A DNA stretch of 64,000 bases from Bacteroidota bacterium (GTDB lineage Bacteria; Bacteroidota; Bacteroidia; Cytophagales; Cytophagaceae). Within the stretch, counting starts at the first letter, position 1. Each line of letters opens with the position of its first letter. The notes beneath the pieces are model-generated. The model did no database searches and had not been told where the DNA came from. It worked only from the letters and a program-made list of their open reading frames with translations. Below, piece by piece: positions 27,563-36,581 of the stretch. The translations under genes were made by a program, and so were the position numbers. Location of the stretch: positions 310,001-374,000 of the forward strand of contig JAEWYS010000002.1 in NCBI GenBank assembly GCA_023458555.1, in the 5' to 3' direction.

Positions 27563-28582
27563 TCAGTTACGGTAAATAGCATTTCTGTTTAATAGTATCT
27601 TGAAAAAGAAACACATATATTCATAACGAAGAATAGCTTCTGCATTCGCTTTCCCATCTCTCATCTCAAGAGCAATCCGCTGAAAGTGTCCGGGATGTTT
27701 CTCCTTTTTCATTCCTGATGTTCCAAATAGGAGATCAACCTTGCTGACAATAGCATCATTACTGAAAAAAGCTCCTTTAACCCATTCATCCGAAAAAGGA
27801 AATGAGAACAAACGAAAATCCGAGTTTGTCAGATTAATAACGGTATCAATACTACTCAGCGTCTGCCTTACCTGATCTTCCAGATCCAGATTCCAGTACT
27901 CAGGATGATCAATGCTGTGTCCCCCGAAATCAAATCCTATATCGGTCAATGATTTAATATCTTCGGAAGTCATATAAGGCTTTTCAGTTTCCAGATAATT
28001 CCTGAAGCTAACTCCAAGATGTCCGGCAACTATATCAAGGAACGCTCTCTCATGATAGGAAATACCAAGAAGCGTTTCTTTTATATCTCTTTTGTAGCCA
28101 TGCTCCCGGAATAACCTGGACAGACTCCGCCAGTCAACTTTTTTTTGCTGGATTTCTTCTACCAGCAGACTTGCTTTATATCTGAAAAAAAGATCCTTAT
28201 TATCTATAAATCCGGAATTAAGAAAATTGACTGCCGGGATGCCTTTTTTCAAAAGTATCGGCACAATCACTTCCTTAAACTCTTTAAGCCCATCATCAAA
28301 AGTCAGAAGAAAGGAATTATAATCTAGGCTTTTTTCCTGCGCGTGCTGCTGCCTGAATTCGGAAAGTGAAACCGGTTTATAGTGCTTTAGCAGAAAATCA
28401 AGATCTTTTTCAAACTCTCTTTCACTCTTATAAGGATACAAGTGAACAACATGAGGCACACGCTCATTGGCAACCAGATGATAAAAGGGGAAAATAATCT
28501 TGTAATTATTAAAGGACTGTAAGGTACGAAACGGGAACAACCCGGATAGCATAACTATACAATCTCTGAATAAACCTGTCAT
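27563..28582 (-). CDS. Polysaccharide deacetylase (NodB-type)
   Basis: A carbohydrate esterase 4 domain: metal/base motif 'LLTFDDGLKEF' near residue 90, and 'FDFGGHSIDHPEYWNLD' carrying the HxxxH-type zinc pair near 220. NodB-fold enzymes remove acetyl groups from N-acetylated sugars in peptidoglycan, chitin or exopolysaccharide. About 339 residues, no obvious signal peptide cleavage site though the N-terminus is somewhat hydrophobic. It follows the PAS protein gene by 100 bases on the same strand. Substrate not determinable. Confidence 0.85.
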   Translation of the reverse strand: MTGLFRDCIVMLSGLFPFRTLQSFNNYKIIFPFYHLVANERVPHVVHLYPYKSEREFEKDLDFLLKHYKPVSLSEFRQQHAQEKSLDYNSFLLTFDDGLKEFKEVIVPILLKKGIPAVNFLNSGFIDNKDLFFRYKASLLVEEIQQKKVDWRSLSRLFREHGYKRDIKETLLGISYHERAFLDIVAGHLGVSFRNYLETEKPYMTSEDIKSLTDIGFDFGGHSIDHPEYWNLDLEDQVRQTLSSIDTVINLTNSDFRLFSFPFSDEWVKGAFFSNDAIVSKVDLLFGTSGMKKEKHPGHFQRIALEMRDGKANAEAILRYEYMCFFFKILLNRNAIYRN

Positions 28583-28682
28583 GATGCGAGAATTGATATT
28601 TTTTTAGTCCGGCGAATCTCCGCAAGATAAAAAATGTACCTTGAATACTCACATACCAGTTATGCTGAAATGTATACTTTAC

Positions 28683-30716
28683 TCAATTAGAAGGATAATC
28701 GATCATAGTAAGATCTGTAATTACAACTACAGCGTTAACACTATCATCCTCAAAGGTGACCGGTGTCGCCGCTACTTTTATTGTTTTATTTTGATCATTG
28801 CCCGGTTTTTTCACAATTATAAGAGCCTCATTCGCTTTACCCTCCTGTAGAGCTTTGTATATAGGCAGTTCCTTGTATTTATACAGGTCATCCTTATCCG
28901 TTCTGTATAAATGATAATGCTCCGGAATCTCTTTCCATTCAATATCCTTTTCTATCTCCCCGAGAATATCAGAAGCTTTTTTATTAACAATGAACGGCTT
29001 ACCTTTTTCATCAACCACAATAATTCCTTCTTCAATTGACATAAGAATAGCTCTGAGTTTTCTGGCATTCTCCTTTATCTCTTTCTGGATCTTTCTTCTT
29101 TCCGTTACATCTCTGAAAACTGCCACTGCCTGTGAGGCTGAGCCATTAACAACAATGGGCATAGCTGAAACACTAAGATGCTTGGGGTCATCCCATTTCG
29201 GATTTTTAACCAGAAGCTCGTAATCAAAAACCTTTTCTCCATTCAGCGCCCTGATCAGGGGCCATTCCTCAGAAGGTAATACATTTTCCCCTTCCACATC
29301 GCATATGTAATTATCTTCGTTACCAATATTATGGATTTCTGTAATATCAACCTGCAGTATATCCCTTGCAACTTTATTGTACAGCAGGTTTTTTCCTTCC
29401 TTATCAGCAACCAGTACACCTTCTGCAAGGTTATCCAGAATAGAGTTTAACCAGGCCTTTTTCTCTTTTATTTCTCTTTCATTCTCCTTTAGCATTGTAA
29501 TCTCAATACTCACACTGCATACAGCATATATCTTATTGTCCATGTCCCTCAACGGAAACGTTTCATTCCAGAAATAACGTTCTCTGTCCTTAAAGGACAG
29601 CGTAAACTCCTTTGTCTGAGACTTTCCGGTTTCAAACACTTTGTTCCTTTCATTAAACAGCTCTATATACTTTTGTTCGCTAAATACCTCTTCTATTTTC
29701 TTGCCAGCCGCCTGTTCCTTCGTCAGGTCATGAAATTTCTCAAAGTTTCTGTTGATAGTTTCAAACCTCCGATCCATGTCCATTATATAAATAATAGAAG
29801 GAATGTTATCCAGAATAGAGTTCAGTTTCTTCGCATCTTCTTTGACGGCCCGTTCTTCTTCTTTCTTCAGCTCTCTCAATCGATATTGAATAGCAGATTG
29901 TCTTTTTAAAAAAAACATACTGACGCCATATGAGAAAATGGCAAATATCGCTGTTCCGAACTCCTTTGTAAACCACTCCTTATCTTCTCCATAGAGCTTC
30001 GCCCAACCAACAAACAAAGGCATAAAAAATGCGATAAGCCTCATGTTGATCACTTCAAACGGACTCTCTCCGATTAATATAGCCATGTTGCCCCGATTGG
30101 GTCGTGCAAATAGAGCGGCCAGATTTAGAAACAGTATACAAAATGCACCTAATATGGACATTGGAAAAAGGTTCCCGATACCAATCAGAAACTTAACTCC
30201 GTATGCATATCCATAAAGACATAACAAAGCGATCAGCGTATTGAAGAAAAAAAGATTTTCCGAAACTATTATGTACTTATCCAGCAGAATAATTGCAATC
30301 CCCACATTAACAATAACAAATGCCATAACAGCGTCCAGCTCGTTACGCTGGAAACGCCCTGGCTCTATCAGATCTTTTGCAAAGAAAATCTGATCAAGAA
30401 TAAAAGGGAATCCGAAAATCAATGAAAGGATCTTATACAGTCCCACAACAATCAATATCAAAGCCAGAAATACTGATATGTTTCTTCTTGTTGCTGAATA
30501 GCCTTCATGCTGAATCGCTCCAAAAGAAATAAACGTTATCATCAGCAAAACAGCTGCAAGCGGATTCATTGCAACCGAATTGTCAACAAGGCGCTTAAAC
30601 AGCTCAATATCAAAAAGCCACCCTATCAAAGTCACCGTTGGAATCAATCCAACCAGTGTAAGCAAAATCTTTGACATGATGCATAATTCCCTGCTTATAC
30701 TTTCCTTGCTTTTCAT
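28683..30716 (-). CDS. Membrane PAS-domain protein without an output domain
   Basis: About 250 N-terminal residues form seven to eight membrane helices; a short charged helix ('RLRELKKEEERAVKEDAKKL') leads to three PAS domains, around 295-410 ('LDNIPSIIYIMDMDRRFETINRNFEKF', ending 'AVCSVSIEITML'), 420-550 ('ILDNLAEGVLVADKEGKNLLYN', ending 'VAVFRDVTERRK') and 560-675 ('LMSIEEGIIVVDEKGKPFIVN', ending 'VVVITDLTMI'). Proteins of this build normally end in a histidine kinase or cyclase; here the chain stops right after the third PAS and the next gene starts 100 bases on. No H-box, GGDEF or HTH is seen. It may signal through a partner, or be a truncated kinase. Confidence 0.85.
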   Translation of the reverse strand: MKSKESISRELCIMSKILLTLVGLIPTVTLIGWLFDIELFKRLVDNSVAMNPLAAVLLMITFISFGAIQHEGYSATRRNISVFLALILIVVGLYKILSLIFGFPFILDQIFFAKDLIEPGRFQRNELDAVMAFVIVNVGIAIILLDKYIIVSENLFFFNTLIALLCLYGYAYGVKFLIGIGNLFPMSILGAFCILFLNLAALFARPNRGNMAILIGESPFEVINMRLIAFFMPLFVGWAKLYGEDKEWFTKEFGTAIFAIFSYGVSMFFLKRQSAIQYRLRELKKEEERAVKEDAKKLNSILDNIPSIIYIMDMDRRFETINRNFEKFHDLTKEQAAGKKIEEVFSEQKYIELFNERNKVFETGKSQTKEFTLSFKDRERYFWNETFPLRDMDNKIYAVCSVSIEITMLKENEREIKEKKAWLNSILDNLAEGVLVADKEGKNLLYNKVARDILQVDITEIHNIGNEDNYICDVEGENVLPSEEWPLIRALNGEKVFDYELLVKNPKWDDPKHLSVSAMPIVVNGSASQAVAVFRDVTERRKIQKEIKENARKLRAILMSIEEGIIVVDEKGKPFIVNKKASDILGEIEKDIEWKEIPEHYHLYRTDKDDLYKYKELPIYKALQEGKANEALIIVKKPGNDQNKTIKVAATPVTFEDDSVNAVVVITDLTMIDYPSN

Positions 30717-31069
30717 GAATATTGACAGGATTAATCAAATCTTGGCATATCTGACCACTAATCCAATAACCTCTGTTTTTCTCTCATTGTTTAATCCAAA
30801 GCGGAGTATTGCCATATCTTGCCTGCAGAACAGGAACCGAATCTGCAATTTCAGTCTTCAGATATTATTCATTTACCACAATGCGGCCCGGATGCATTGA
30901 AAATATGTAGTACATTTGTATTATATTTGTCGCCATTATGTGTCTTTGAAACATAGGCAGGTAAAAGCTCTGGATGAAAAACATTCTAAAAAAGTTCTGC
31001 ATAGCTTTTTTCTCCCTAAACATTTGGCCCAAATCAGAATAATACTATTGATTCATAAATCTAAAACCA
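30717..31069. other. Divergent intergenic region, 353 bases
   Basis: Lies between the PAS gene (-) and the GapN-like gene (+). It contains the + strand promoter at 30897-30929 and a leader. I see no RNA structure or small gene that I can support. Confidence 0.5.
30897..30929 (+). promoter_or_regulatory. Promoter of the GapN-dedA unit
   Basis: TTG (30897-30899), 22 bases, then TATATTTG (30922-30929), an exact -7 match. It leaves a leader of about 135 bases before the ATG at 31070. Confidence 0.55.
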
Positions 31070-32680
31070 ATGAGCAATTCTCTACAATTCCCATATGAAG
31101 CAGATATTCCGGAAAATTTAAGGATAAAAAATCCTGTTTCTGTGACTGAATATCTTGTAAATGGGGAATTTCATACCCATAACGGACCATTTCAGCAGGT
31201 AAAATCTCCTATTTCGCTTAATACAACGGAAGGTATAAAGGAAAATATCATCGGAAGTTTTCCGCTTCTTTCAAAAAAAGAAGCCCTTATGGCTCTGAAT
31301 GCCGCAACTGAGGCTTATGACCATGGCAACGGCCTCTGGCCTTCCATGACAGTAACTGAAAGACTCAATTCCATGGAGCGCTTTCTTGAGCAAATGAAGC
31401 TCAAAAGACAGGAAGTTACCAATCTTCTGATGTGGGAAACCGCAAAACCTCTCAAAGATTCCGAAAAAGAATTTGACAGAACTGTCGATTATATATATCA
31501 GACTATTGCAGAGGTTCGCAAACAGGAAAACAGATCAGCTTTTGAAGTTACCCAGGGAGTAATCGGAAAAATTAAAAAACGACCTATCGGGGTAGTTTTA
31601 TGCATGGGACCATTCAATTATCCCTTAAATGAAACATTTACAACCCTTATGCCTGCACTTTTAATGGGCAATACGGTTATTTTTAAGCCGGCCAAAATCG
31701 GTGTTCTATTGATAGCCCCTTTGATGGAGGCATTCAAAAACTGTTTCCCCAAAGGAGTAATCAATATTGTATTCGGAAGAGGCCGCGATACCGTAGGGCA
31801 AATTATGGAAACAGGCAAGGTTGATGCATTCGCCTTTATAGGAACCAGCAAAAGCGCTAATGAAATAAAGAACAAACATCCCAAACCTAACCGTTTACGG
31901 TCAGTCCTGGCCCTTGAAGCAAAAAATCCGGCTGTACTACTTCCTCACTCTGATCTTGACATTGCTGCCAGAGAATGCGTAATGGGAAGCTTATCATTTA
32001 ACGGACAGCGTTGTACCGCGATAAAAATTATTTTTGTTCATACTTCAATTGCAGAAAAGTTTATTGAGAAATTCACGAATGCAGTAAAAGATTTGAAAAG
32101 AGGTATGCCCTGGGAAAACAATGTATTCCTCACCCCGCTTCCTGAACCTGACAAGCCAGGGTATCTGAAAGAGCTAATTGAGGATGCTGAGAGCAAAGGG
32201 GCGAGAGTAATCAATGAAAACGGTGGAAAGCTTACAAATACGTTTTTCGAACCGGCAGTTCTTTATCCGGTTTCTCTGGATATGAGAGTAACACAGGAAG
32301 AGCAGTTCGGGCCGGTTATCCCGATTATGCCTTTTGATGATATCAACACCGTACTCGAATACCTTAAAGATTCTGATTATGGTCAGCAATTAAGCCTTTT
32401 CGGGAACCAAGCAGAAGAAGTTGGCCTTTTAATAGATAAACTGATTAACTATGTCTGCCGGATCAATCTCAACAGCCAGTGTCAGCGTAGTCCGGACAAC
32501 TTCCCTTTCAATGGACGCAAAGACTCGGCCTATGGTACACTCTCTGTTACGGATGCACTGAATGAATTCTCTATTCCGACAGTTGTTTCTGCCAAAGAAT
32601 CCGCCAGCGAGAAATTAATTCTTTCAGACATCGTTAATCAAAAAAAATCAAAGTTCCTTGCAAACGAATGTATTCTCTAA
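31070..32680 (+). CDS. GapN-like NADP-dependent glyceraldehyde-3-phosphate dehydrogenase
   Basis: An aldehyde dehydrogenase superfamily protein of 536 residues. Catalytic Cys315 lies in 'SFNGQRCTAIK' and the general-base Glu283 in 'LALEAKNPAVLL'; the cofactor loop is 'GPFNYPLNETFTTLMPALLMGNTVIFKPAK'. The C-terminal 'NFPFNGRKDSAYGTLSVTDALNEFSIPTVV' resembles plant and streptococcal non-phosphorylating GAPDH, which oxidises glyceraldehyde 3-phosphate to 3-phosphoglycerate and makes NADPH. The usual LELGGK motif reads LEAKN here, as in a Bacteroidota subgroup I believe exists. Substrate is therefore likely but not certain. dedA follows after nine bases. Confidence 0.8.
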   Translation: MSNSLQFPYEADIPENLRIKNPVSVTEYLVNGEFHTHNGPFQQVKSPISLNTTEGIKENIIGSFPLLSKKEALMALNAATEAYDHGNGLWPSMTVTERLNSMERFLEQMKLKRQEVTNLLMWETAKPLKDSEKEFDRTVDYIYQTIAEVRKQENRSAFEVTQGVIGKIKKRPIGVVLCMGPFNYPLNETFTTLMPALLMGNTVIFKPAKIGVLLIAPLMEAFKNCFPKGVINIVFGRGRDTVGQIMETGKVDAFAFIGTSKSANEIKNKHPKPNRLRSVLALEAKNPAVLLPHSDLDIAARECVMGSLSFNGQRCTAIKIIFVHTSIAEKFIEKFTNAVKDLKRGMPWENNVFLTPLPEPDKPGYLKELIEDAESKGARVINENGGKLTNTFFEPAVLYPVSLDMRVTQEEQFGPVIPIMPFDDINTVLEYLKDSDYGQQLSLFGNQAEEVGLLIDKLINYVCRINLNSQCQRSPDNFPFNGRKDSAYGTLSVTDALNEFSIPTVVSAKESASEKLILSDIVNQKKSKFLANECIL

Positions 32681-32689
32681 ACCATAACT

Positions 32690-33331
32690 ATGGATACTAT
32701 AATTGAAGTATTTAACTTTATCCTTCATATAGATCGTTATCTGGCCGATTTTTCGAGCCAGTATGGTCTATATTTATACCTGATTCTTTTCCTCATCATT
32801 TTTTGTGAAACAGGGCTTGTCTTTACACCATTTCTGCCGGGAGATTCATTGCTTTTTGCCGCCGGGGCGCTTGTAGCCAACGAAGCGTCAGGACTATCCA
32901 TCCTTATTCTGTATGGCCTGCTTGTTGTCGCAGCAATCCTTGGAGATTTTGTCAATTACAACATAGGCAAGCATTTTGGTCTGAGAATAACCCGGATGAA
33001 GATTATCAAAGAATCAAGCTTAAAAAGTACTGAAGCTTTTTTTGAGAAGCATGGTACAAAAACAATCTTCATGGCGAGGTTTTTCCCGATTGTAAGAACG
33101 CTTGCTCCCTTTATGGCAGGCATGGCCAAAATGCCGACCAAACAGTTTGGAAGCTACAATGTAATAGGAGGATTTACCTGGATCACAGTTTTTCTTTATG
33201 CAGGTTATTTCTTTGGAAATATCCCGATCGTGAAGTCAAACTTCTCGTTGGTTGTTGTTATGATCATTGTCCTTTCCATAATTCCATTAATTATCGAGTT
33301 CATAAAGAATAAGAGGCAAAAACCAGCCTGA
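32690..33331 (+). CDS. DedA-family membrane protein
   Basis: A 213-residue inner-membrane protein. The signature 'FCETGLVFTPFLPGDSLLFAAGAL' and 'GDFVNYNIGKHFG', followed by 'FFEKHGTKTIFMARFFPIVRTLAPFMAGMAKM', is the DedA/VTT (SNARE-associated) pattern with the conserved Glu, Asp and two Arg residues. DedA proteins are implicated in undecaprenyl phosphate or phospholipid recycling and in proton-motive-force homeostasis. It is probably co-transcribed with the dehydrogenase. Confidence 0.92.
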   Translation: MDTIIEVFNFILHIDRYLADFSSQYGLYLYLILFLIIFCETGLVFTPFLPGDSLLFAAGALVANEASGLSILILYGLLVVAAILGDFVNYNIGKHFGLRITRMKIIKESSLKSTEAFFEKHGTKTIFMARFFPIVRTLAPFMAGMAKMPTKQFGSYNVIGGFTWITVFLYAGYFFGNIPIVKSNFSLVVVMIIVLSIIPLIIEFIKNKRQKPA

Positions 33332-33349
33332 TAAGTTTTTGTCCGTAAG

Positions 33350-33388
33350 CAGCCTGGTGATGCATATATTATTTACCAGGCTGTTTTT
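33350..33388 (+). terminator. Terminator after dedA
   Basis: Arms cagcctggt (33350-33358) and accaggctg (33375-33383), followed by five T. Confidence 0.85.
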
Positions 33389-33572
33389 ATACTTCATCCA
33401 TAATCAATCAAACCATTTTTATTATCCTTTTTATTATTCGGGATCTCATTTTCGGAAAACCTAAATTGTTTTTTCGTATATTTAATTCACTTATTGCTCT
33501 CATTTGGCAAGTATTTCGAAAGAAATTTCGTTATAAATCTTATTATTAACCTGTAGTAAATTCAGCGAACCG

Positions 33573-34652
33573 ATGTTTTCAGGAAAAGTATCTAAAGTAC
33601 TTTTAAGTATCCTGTCTGTCCTGAGTATTATTATTGTTGTAATTCAGCAAAATCCCCCTGGCAGTCATTATATTTTCAGTTTTCTCTACCTGGCAATCCC
33701 GTTCACATGGCTATTCAATATAGTCGCACTGATTATATACAGACGCCTTCGCAGCAGGTTGATACTCGTTCCCGTATTGTTTATGGTCGTTTCGTTGCCC
33801 CAATTGCAGGAAACATTCGCTATCAATCTCAAATCCGGCACACCTCAGGATTCCGTATTAAAGGTTGTCAGCTATAATGTAGGAGCCTTCAATTATTTAA
33901 GATTCTATAGCATTATGGATACTGTGGCCAGCAAAGAAAGTATTGATTGGCTTGCCAGCAATATTAATGCTGACATCATTTGTCTTCAGGAGTTTTATAA
34001 TGATGACGGCAATATGGCAGAACAGGCATTAGAGAGGCTTGACTCCAATGATATCGACTATTTTTATACTAATCCTATTAAAATCGGAAAACATAACGGC
34101 TATTTTGGCCTGATCACTTTTAGTCGCTATCCGATAATTGATGCAGGCCCTCTGATCTTTGGAGATACCGGATTAAACAGGGGCGTCTACACAGATATCC
34201 AAATAAATGACGACACGCTGAGGGTAATCAATATTCACCTGAAGTCAATGACTATACGTATTGACAGCGGCACCACCCTTAAAGACCCGACTTCTATTTT
34301 AGCCAACGCACTGAAAATAAAAAACAAGCTGAAAATGGGTTTTGACAACCGAAACCGGGAAATTGAGATCATTGCTGAGTTTATAGATAATTCTCCACAT
34401 AAGGTTATAATCTGCGGAGACTTCAACGAGACTCCTTACTCATACGTATACCGGCATCTTAGGAAACGTCTGCGTAATGCATTTGAAGATGCCGGGAATG
34501 GCTTCGGGTTTACCTACAACAGATTCCCCTACTTTATCCGGATTGACAATCATTTTTACGACCCTTCGCTGGAAGCCGTATACTTTACTGTTCATGACAA
34601 TAATAATCACTCCGATCATCTTCCGGTAGAAGCCCATTACAGATTTCCTTAG
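33573..34652 (+). CDS. Endonuclease/exonuclease/phosphatase (EEP) family membrane protein
   Basis: The first ~85 residues carry two or three hydrophobic helices ('VLLSILSVLSIIIVVIQ', 'FLYLAIPFTWLFNIVALIIY', 'LILVPVLFMVVSLP'). The rest is an EEP domain: 'VVSYNVGAFNY', 'DIICLQEFYND' (metal Glu), 'RVINIHLKSM', 'VIICGDFNETPYSYVYR' (Asp/Asn pair) and terminal 'HSDHLPVEAHYRF'. All catalytic motifs are present. EEP enzymes cleave phosphodiesters or phosphomonoesters of nucleic acids, sphingomyelin or phosphoinositides; the anchor suggests an envelope substrate. Confidence 0.85.
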   Translation: MFSGKVSKVLLSILSVLSIIIVVIQQNPPGSHYIFSFLYLAIPFTWLFNIVALIIYRRLRSRLILVPVLFMVVSLPQLQETFAINLKSGTPQDSVLKVVSYNVGAFNYLRFYSIMDTVASKESIDWLASNINADIICLQEFYNDDGNMAEQALERLDSNDIDYFYTNPIKIGKHNGYFGLITFSRYPIIDAGPLIFGDTGLNRGVYTDIQINDDTLRVINIHLKSMTIRIDSGTTLKDPTSILANALKIKNKLKMGFDNRNREIEIIAEFIDNSPHKVIICGDFNETPYSYVYRHLRKRLRNAFEDAGNGFGFTYNRFPYFIRIDNHFYDPSLEAVYFTVHDNNNHSDHLPVEAHYRFP

Positions 34653-34723
34653 AAATCACAGTTATTTCCGTTCCTTCGCGGCTTATTTCCCCCAAAAGCG
34701 CTGGACCTGCAAATTATTCTCCT

Positions 34724-34731
34724 TACCTTTG
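34724..34731 (+). promoter_or_regulatory. Putative -7 promoter element of the ABC-F gene
   Basis: TACCTTTG matches TAnnTTTG exactly, 63 bases before the ATG. A TTTG partner is not evident. Confidence 0.4.
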
Positions 34732-34794
34732 CCAGGAACAATCCGAAAAGCGATTGTTTGAGTTAGTTTCGGAATTTCAAAATAATCCTTATTC

Positions 34795-36405
34795 ATGATA
34801 AGTGTAGAAAATGTTACTCTTCGCTATGGGAAAAGAACCCTTTTTGAAGATGTAAACATCAAATTTACCCCAGGTAACTGCTATGGCATCATCGGGGCCA
34901 ATGGTGCAGGGAAGTCCACCTTTCTGAAAATCCTTTCCGGTGAAATAGAAGCACAATCCGGGAAAGTTCTGATCACACCAGGTGAACGTCTTGCAGTTTT
35001 AAAGCAGAATCACTTCGAGTTTGATGAATTTCAGGTTCTTGAGACAGTCATTATGGGACACAAAAGACTGTATCAGATAATGAAAGAAAAAGATGCAATC
35101 TACCTGAAACCTGATTTTTCCGAAGAAGATGGAATCAAAGCCTCTGAACTAGAGGCTGAGTTTGCAGAACTCAACGGCTGGGATGCGGAAACCGAAGCTG
35201 CCAAGCTACTTAGCGGCCTTGGTCTAAAAGAAGACCTTCATTATAGTGTAATGAAAGATCTTGAAGGCAAAGATAAAGTGCGCGTGCTTCTTGCACAGGC
35301 TTTATTTGGTAATCCGGACATTCTGTTACTTGACGAACCAACAAACCACCTCGATATTCAGTCTATCCAATGGCTGGAAAACTTTCTCGCTGACTTTAAA
35401 AATACCGTTATTGTTGTTTCACACGACCGGCATTTTCTGGATCAGGTATGTACCCACGTGGCAGATATTGATTTTGGCAAGATCAAACTCTTTGCCGGCA
35501 ATTACAGTTTCTGGTATCATTCAAGCCAGCTTGCATTAAAGCAGCGTCAGGATCAGAACAAGAAAGTAGAGGATAAGCGCAAGGAGCTTCAGGAGTTTAT
35601 TTCCCGATTCAGCGCCAATGCTTCCAAATCGAAACAGGCTACATCCAGGCAAAAGCTTCTGGATAAGCTTACATTGGAAGATATAACACCTTCCAGCAGA
35701 AAATATCCGGCCATTTTCTTCAAACCTGAACGCGAAGCAGGAGACCAGCTCCTTTTAATCGAAGGCCTAAGCAAATCCCATGAAGGCGAAAAGCTTTTTT
35801 CCAATCTTGATATACGTATTAACAAGGGAGACAAGGTCGCATTCATAAGCGACAACAGCTTGGCCATATCTGCCCTGTTTGATATCCTCAACAATGAAAG
35901 TAAAGCAGACAGCGGAAAGTTTACCTGGGGAATCACCACATCCACGGCATATTTTCCGGCAGACAACAGCCGCTACTTTGCCAATGATCTCAATCTTGTT
36001 GACTGGCTCAGACAATACTCCGAGGAAAAAGATGAAAGCTTCATACGTGGATTCCTTGGAAGAATGCTATTCTCCGGTGAAGAATCGTTAAAAAAAGCAT
36101 CCGTTTTGTCCGGTGGTGAAAAAGTACGTTGCATGCTCTCCAAAATGATGATGGCAGCATCAAACGTTCTCGTAATGGACGACCCGACAAATCACCTTGA
36201 CCTCGAATCAATCACGGCGCTGAACAATGGTCTTAAAGATTTTTCAGGCACCATTTTATTCAGCTCACACGATTATGAATTCATTAATACCATTGCAAAC
36301 CGCATTATAGAACTGTCTCCCAATGGCTTTATAGACAAAACCATGACCTATGAAGAATATCTTCAGGATGAAGGAGTCAAATCGCTCAAGGAACAATTGG
36401 TATAA
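34795..36405 (+). CDS. ABC-F family ATPase (YbiT-like), one degenerate site
   Basis: A soluble protein of 536 residues with two ABC domains joined by a charged linker, the ABC-F layout, closest in style to YbiT. These proteins act on the ribosome. NBD1 has an intact Walker A 'GANGAGKS' and Walker B 'ILLLDEPTNHLD', but its signature reads 'DLEGKDKVRVLLAQ' instead of LSGGQ. NBD2 has an intact signature 'LSGGEKVRCML' and 'VLVMDDPTNHLD', but its Walker A reads 'ISDNSLAIS', lacking GKS/T. Because each ATP site pairs one Walker A with the other domain's signature, one composite site is complete and the other is doubly degenerate. Confidence 0.9.
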   Translation: MISVENVTLRYGKRTLFEDVNIKFTPGNCYGIIGANGAGKSTFLKILSGEIEAQSGKVLITPGERLAVLKQNHFEFDEFQVLETVIMGHKRLYQIMKEKDAIYLKPDFSEEDGIKASELEAEFAELNGWDAETEAAKLLSGLGLKEDLHYSVMKDLEGKDKVRVLLAQALFGNPDILLLDEPTNHLDIQSIQWLENFLADFKNTVIVVSHDRHFLDQVCTHVADIDFGKIKLFAGNYSFWYHSSQLALKQRQDQNKKVEDKRKELQEFISRFSANASKSKQATSRQKLLDKLTLEDITPSSRKYPAIFFKPEREAGDQLLLIEGLSKSHEGEKLFSNLDIRINKGDKVAFISDNSLAISALFDILNNESKADSGKFTWGITTSTAYFPADNSRYFANDLNLVDWLRQYSEEKDESFIRGFLGRMLFSGEESLKKASVLSGGEKVRCMLSKMMMAASNVLVMDDPTNHLDLESITALNNGLKDFSGTILFSSHDYEFINTIANRIIELSPNGFIDKTMTYEEYLQDEGVKSLKEQLV

Positions 36406-36581
36406 CACTTGATAAAAAGTGGATAATTTTGTTAAATTGACGTTGCAGGTGTCCAGACAAACATTTTACTGCATAATCTGTAATATCTCCAGAAGTAATT
36501 AACACTGGTAATTCTGTATGTCCGACTCTTGCATAGTTAATTCGATTTTGAATCTATTTTTTTAATCTGCCAAAATTCGTA

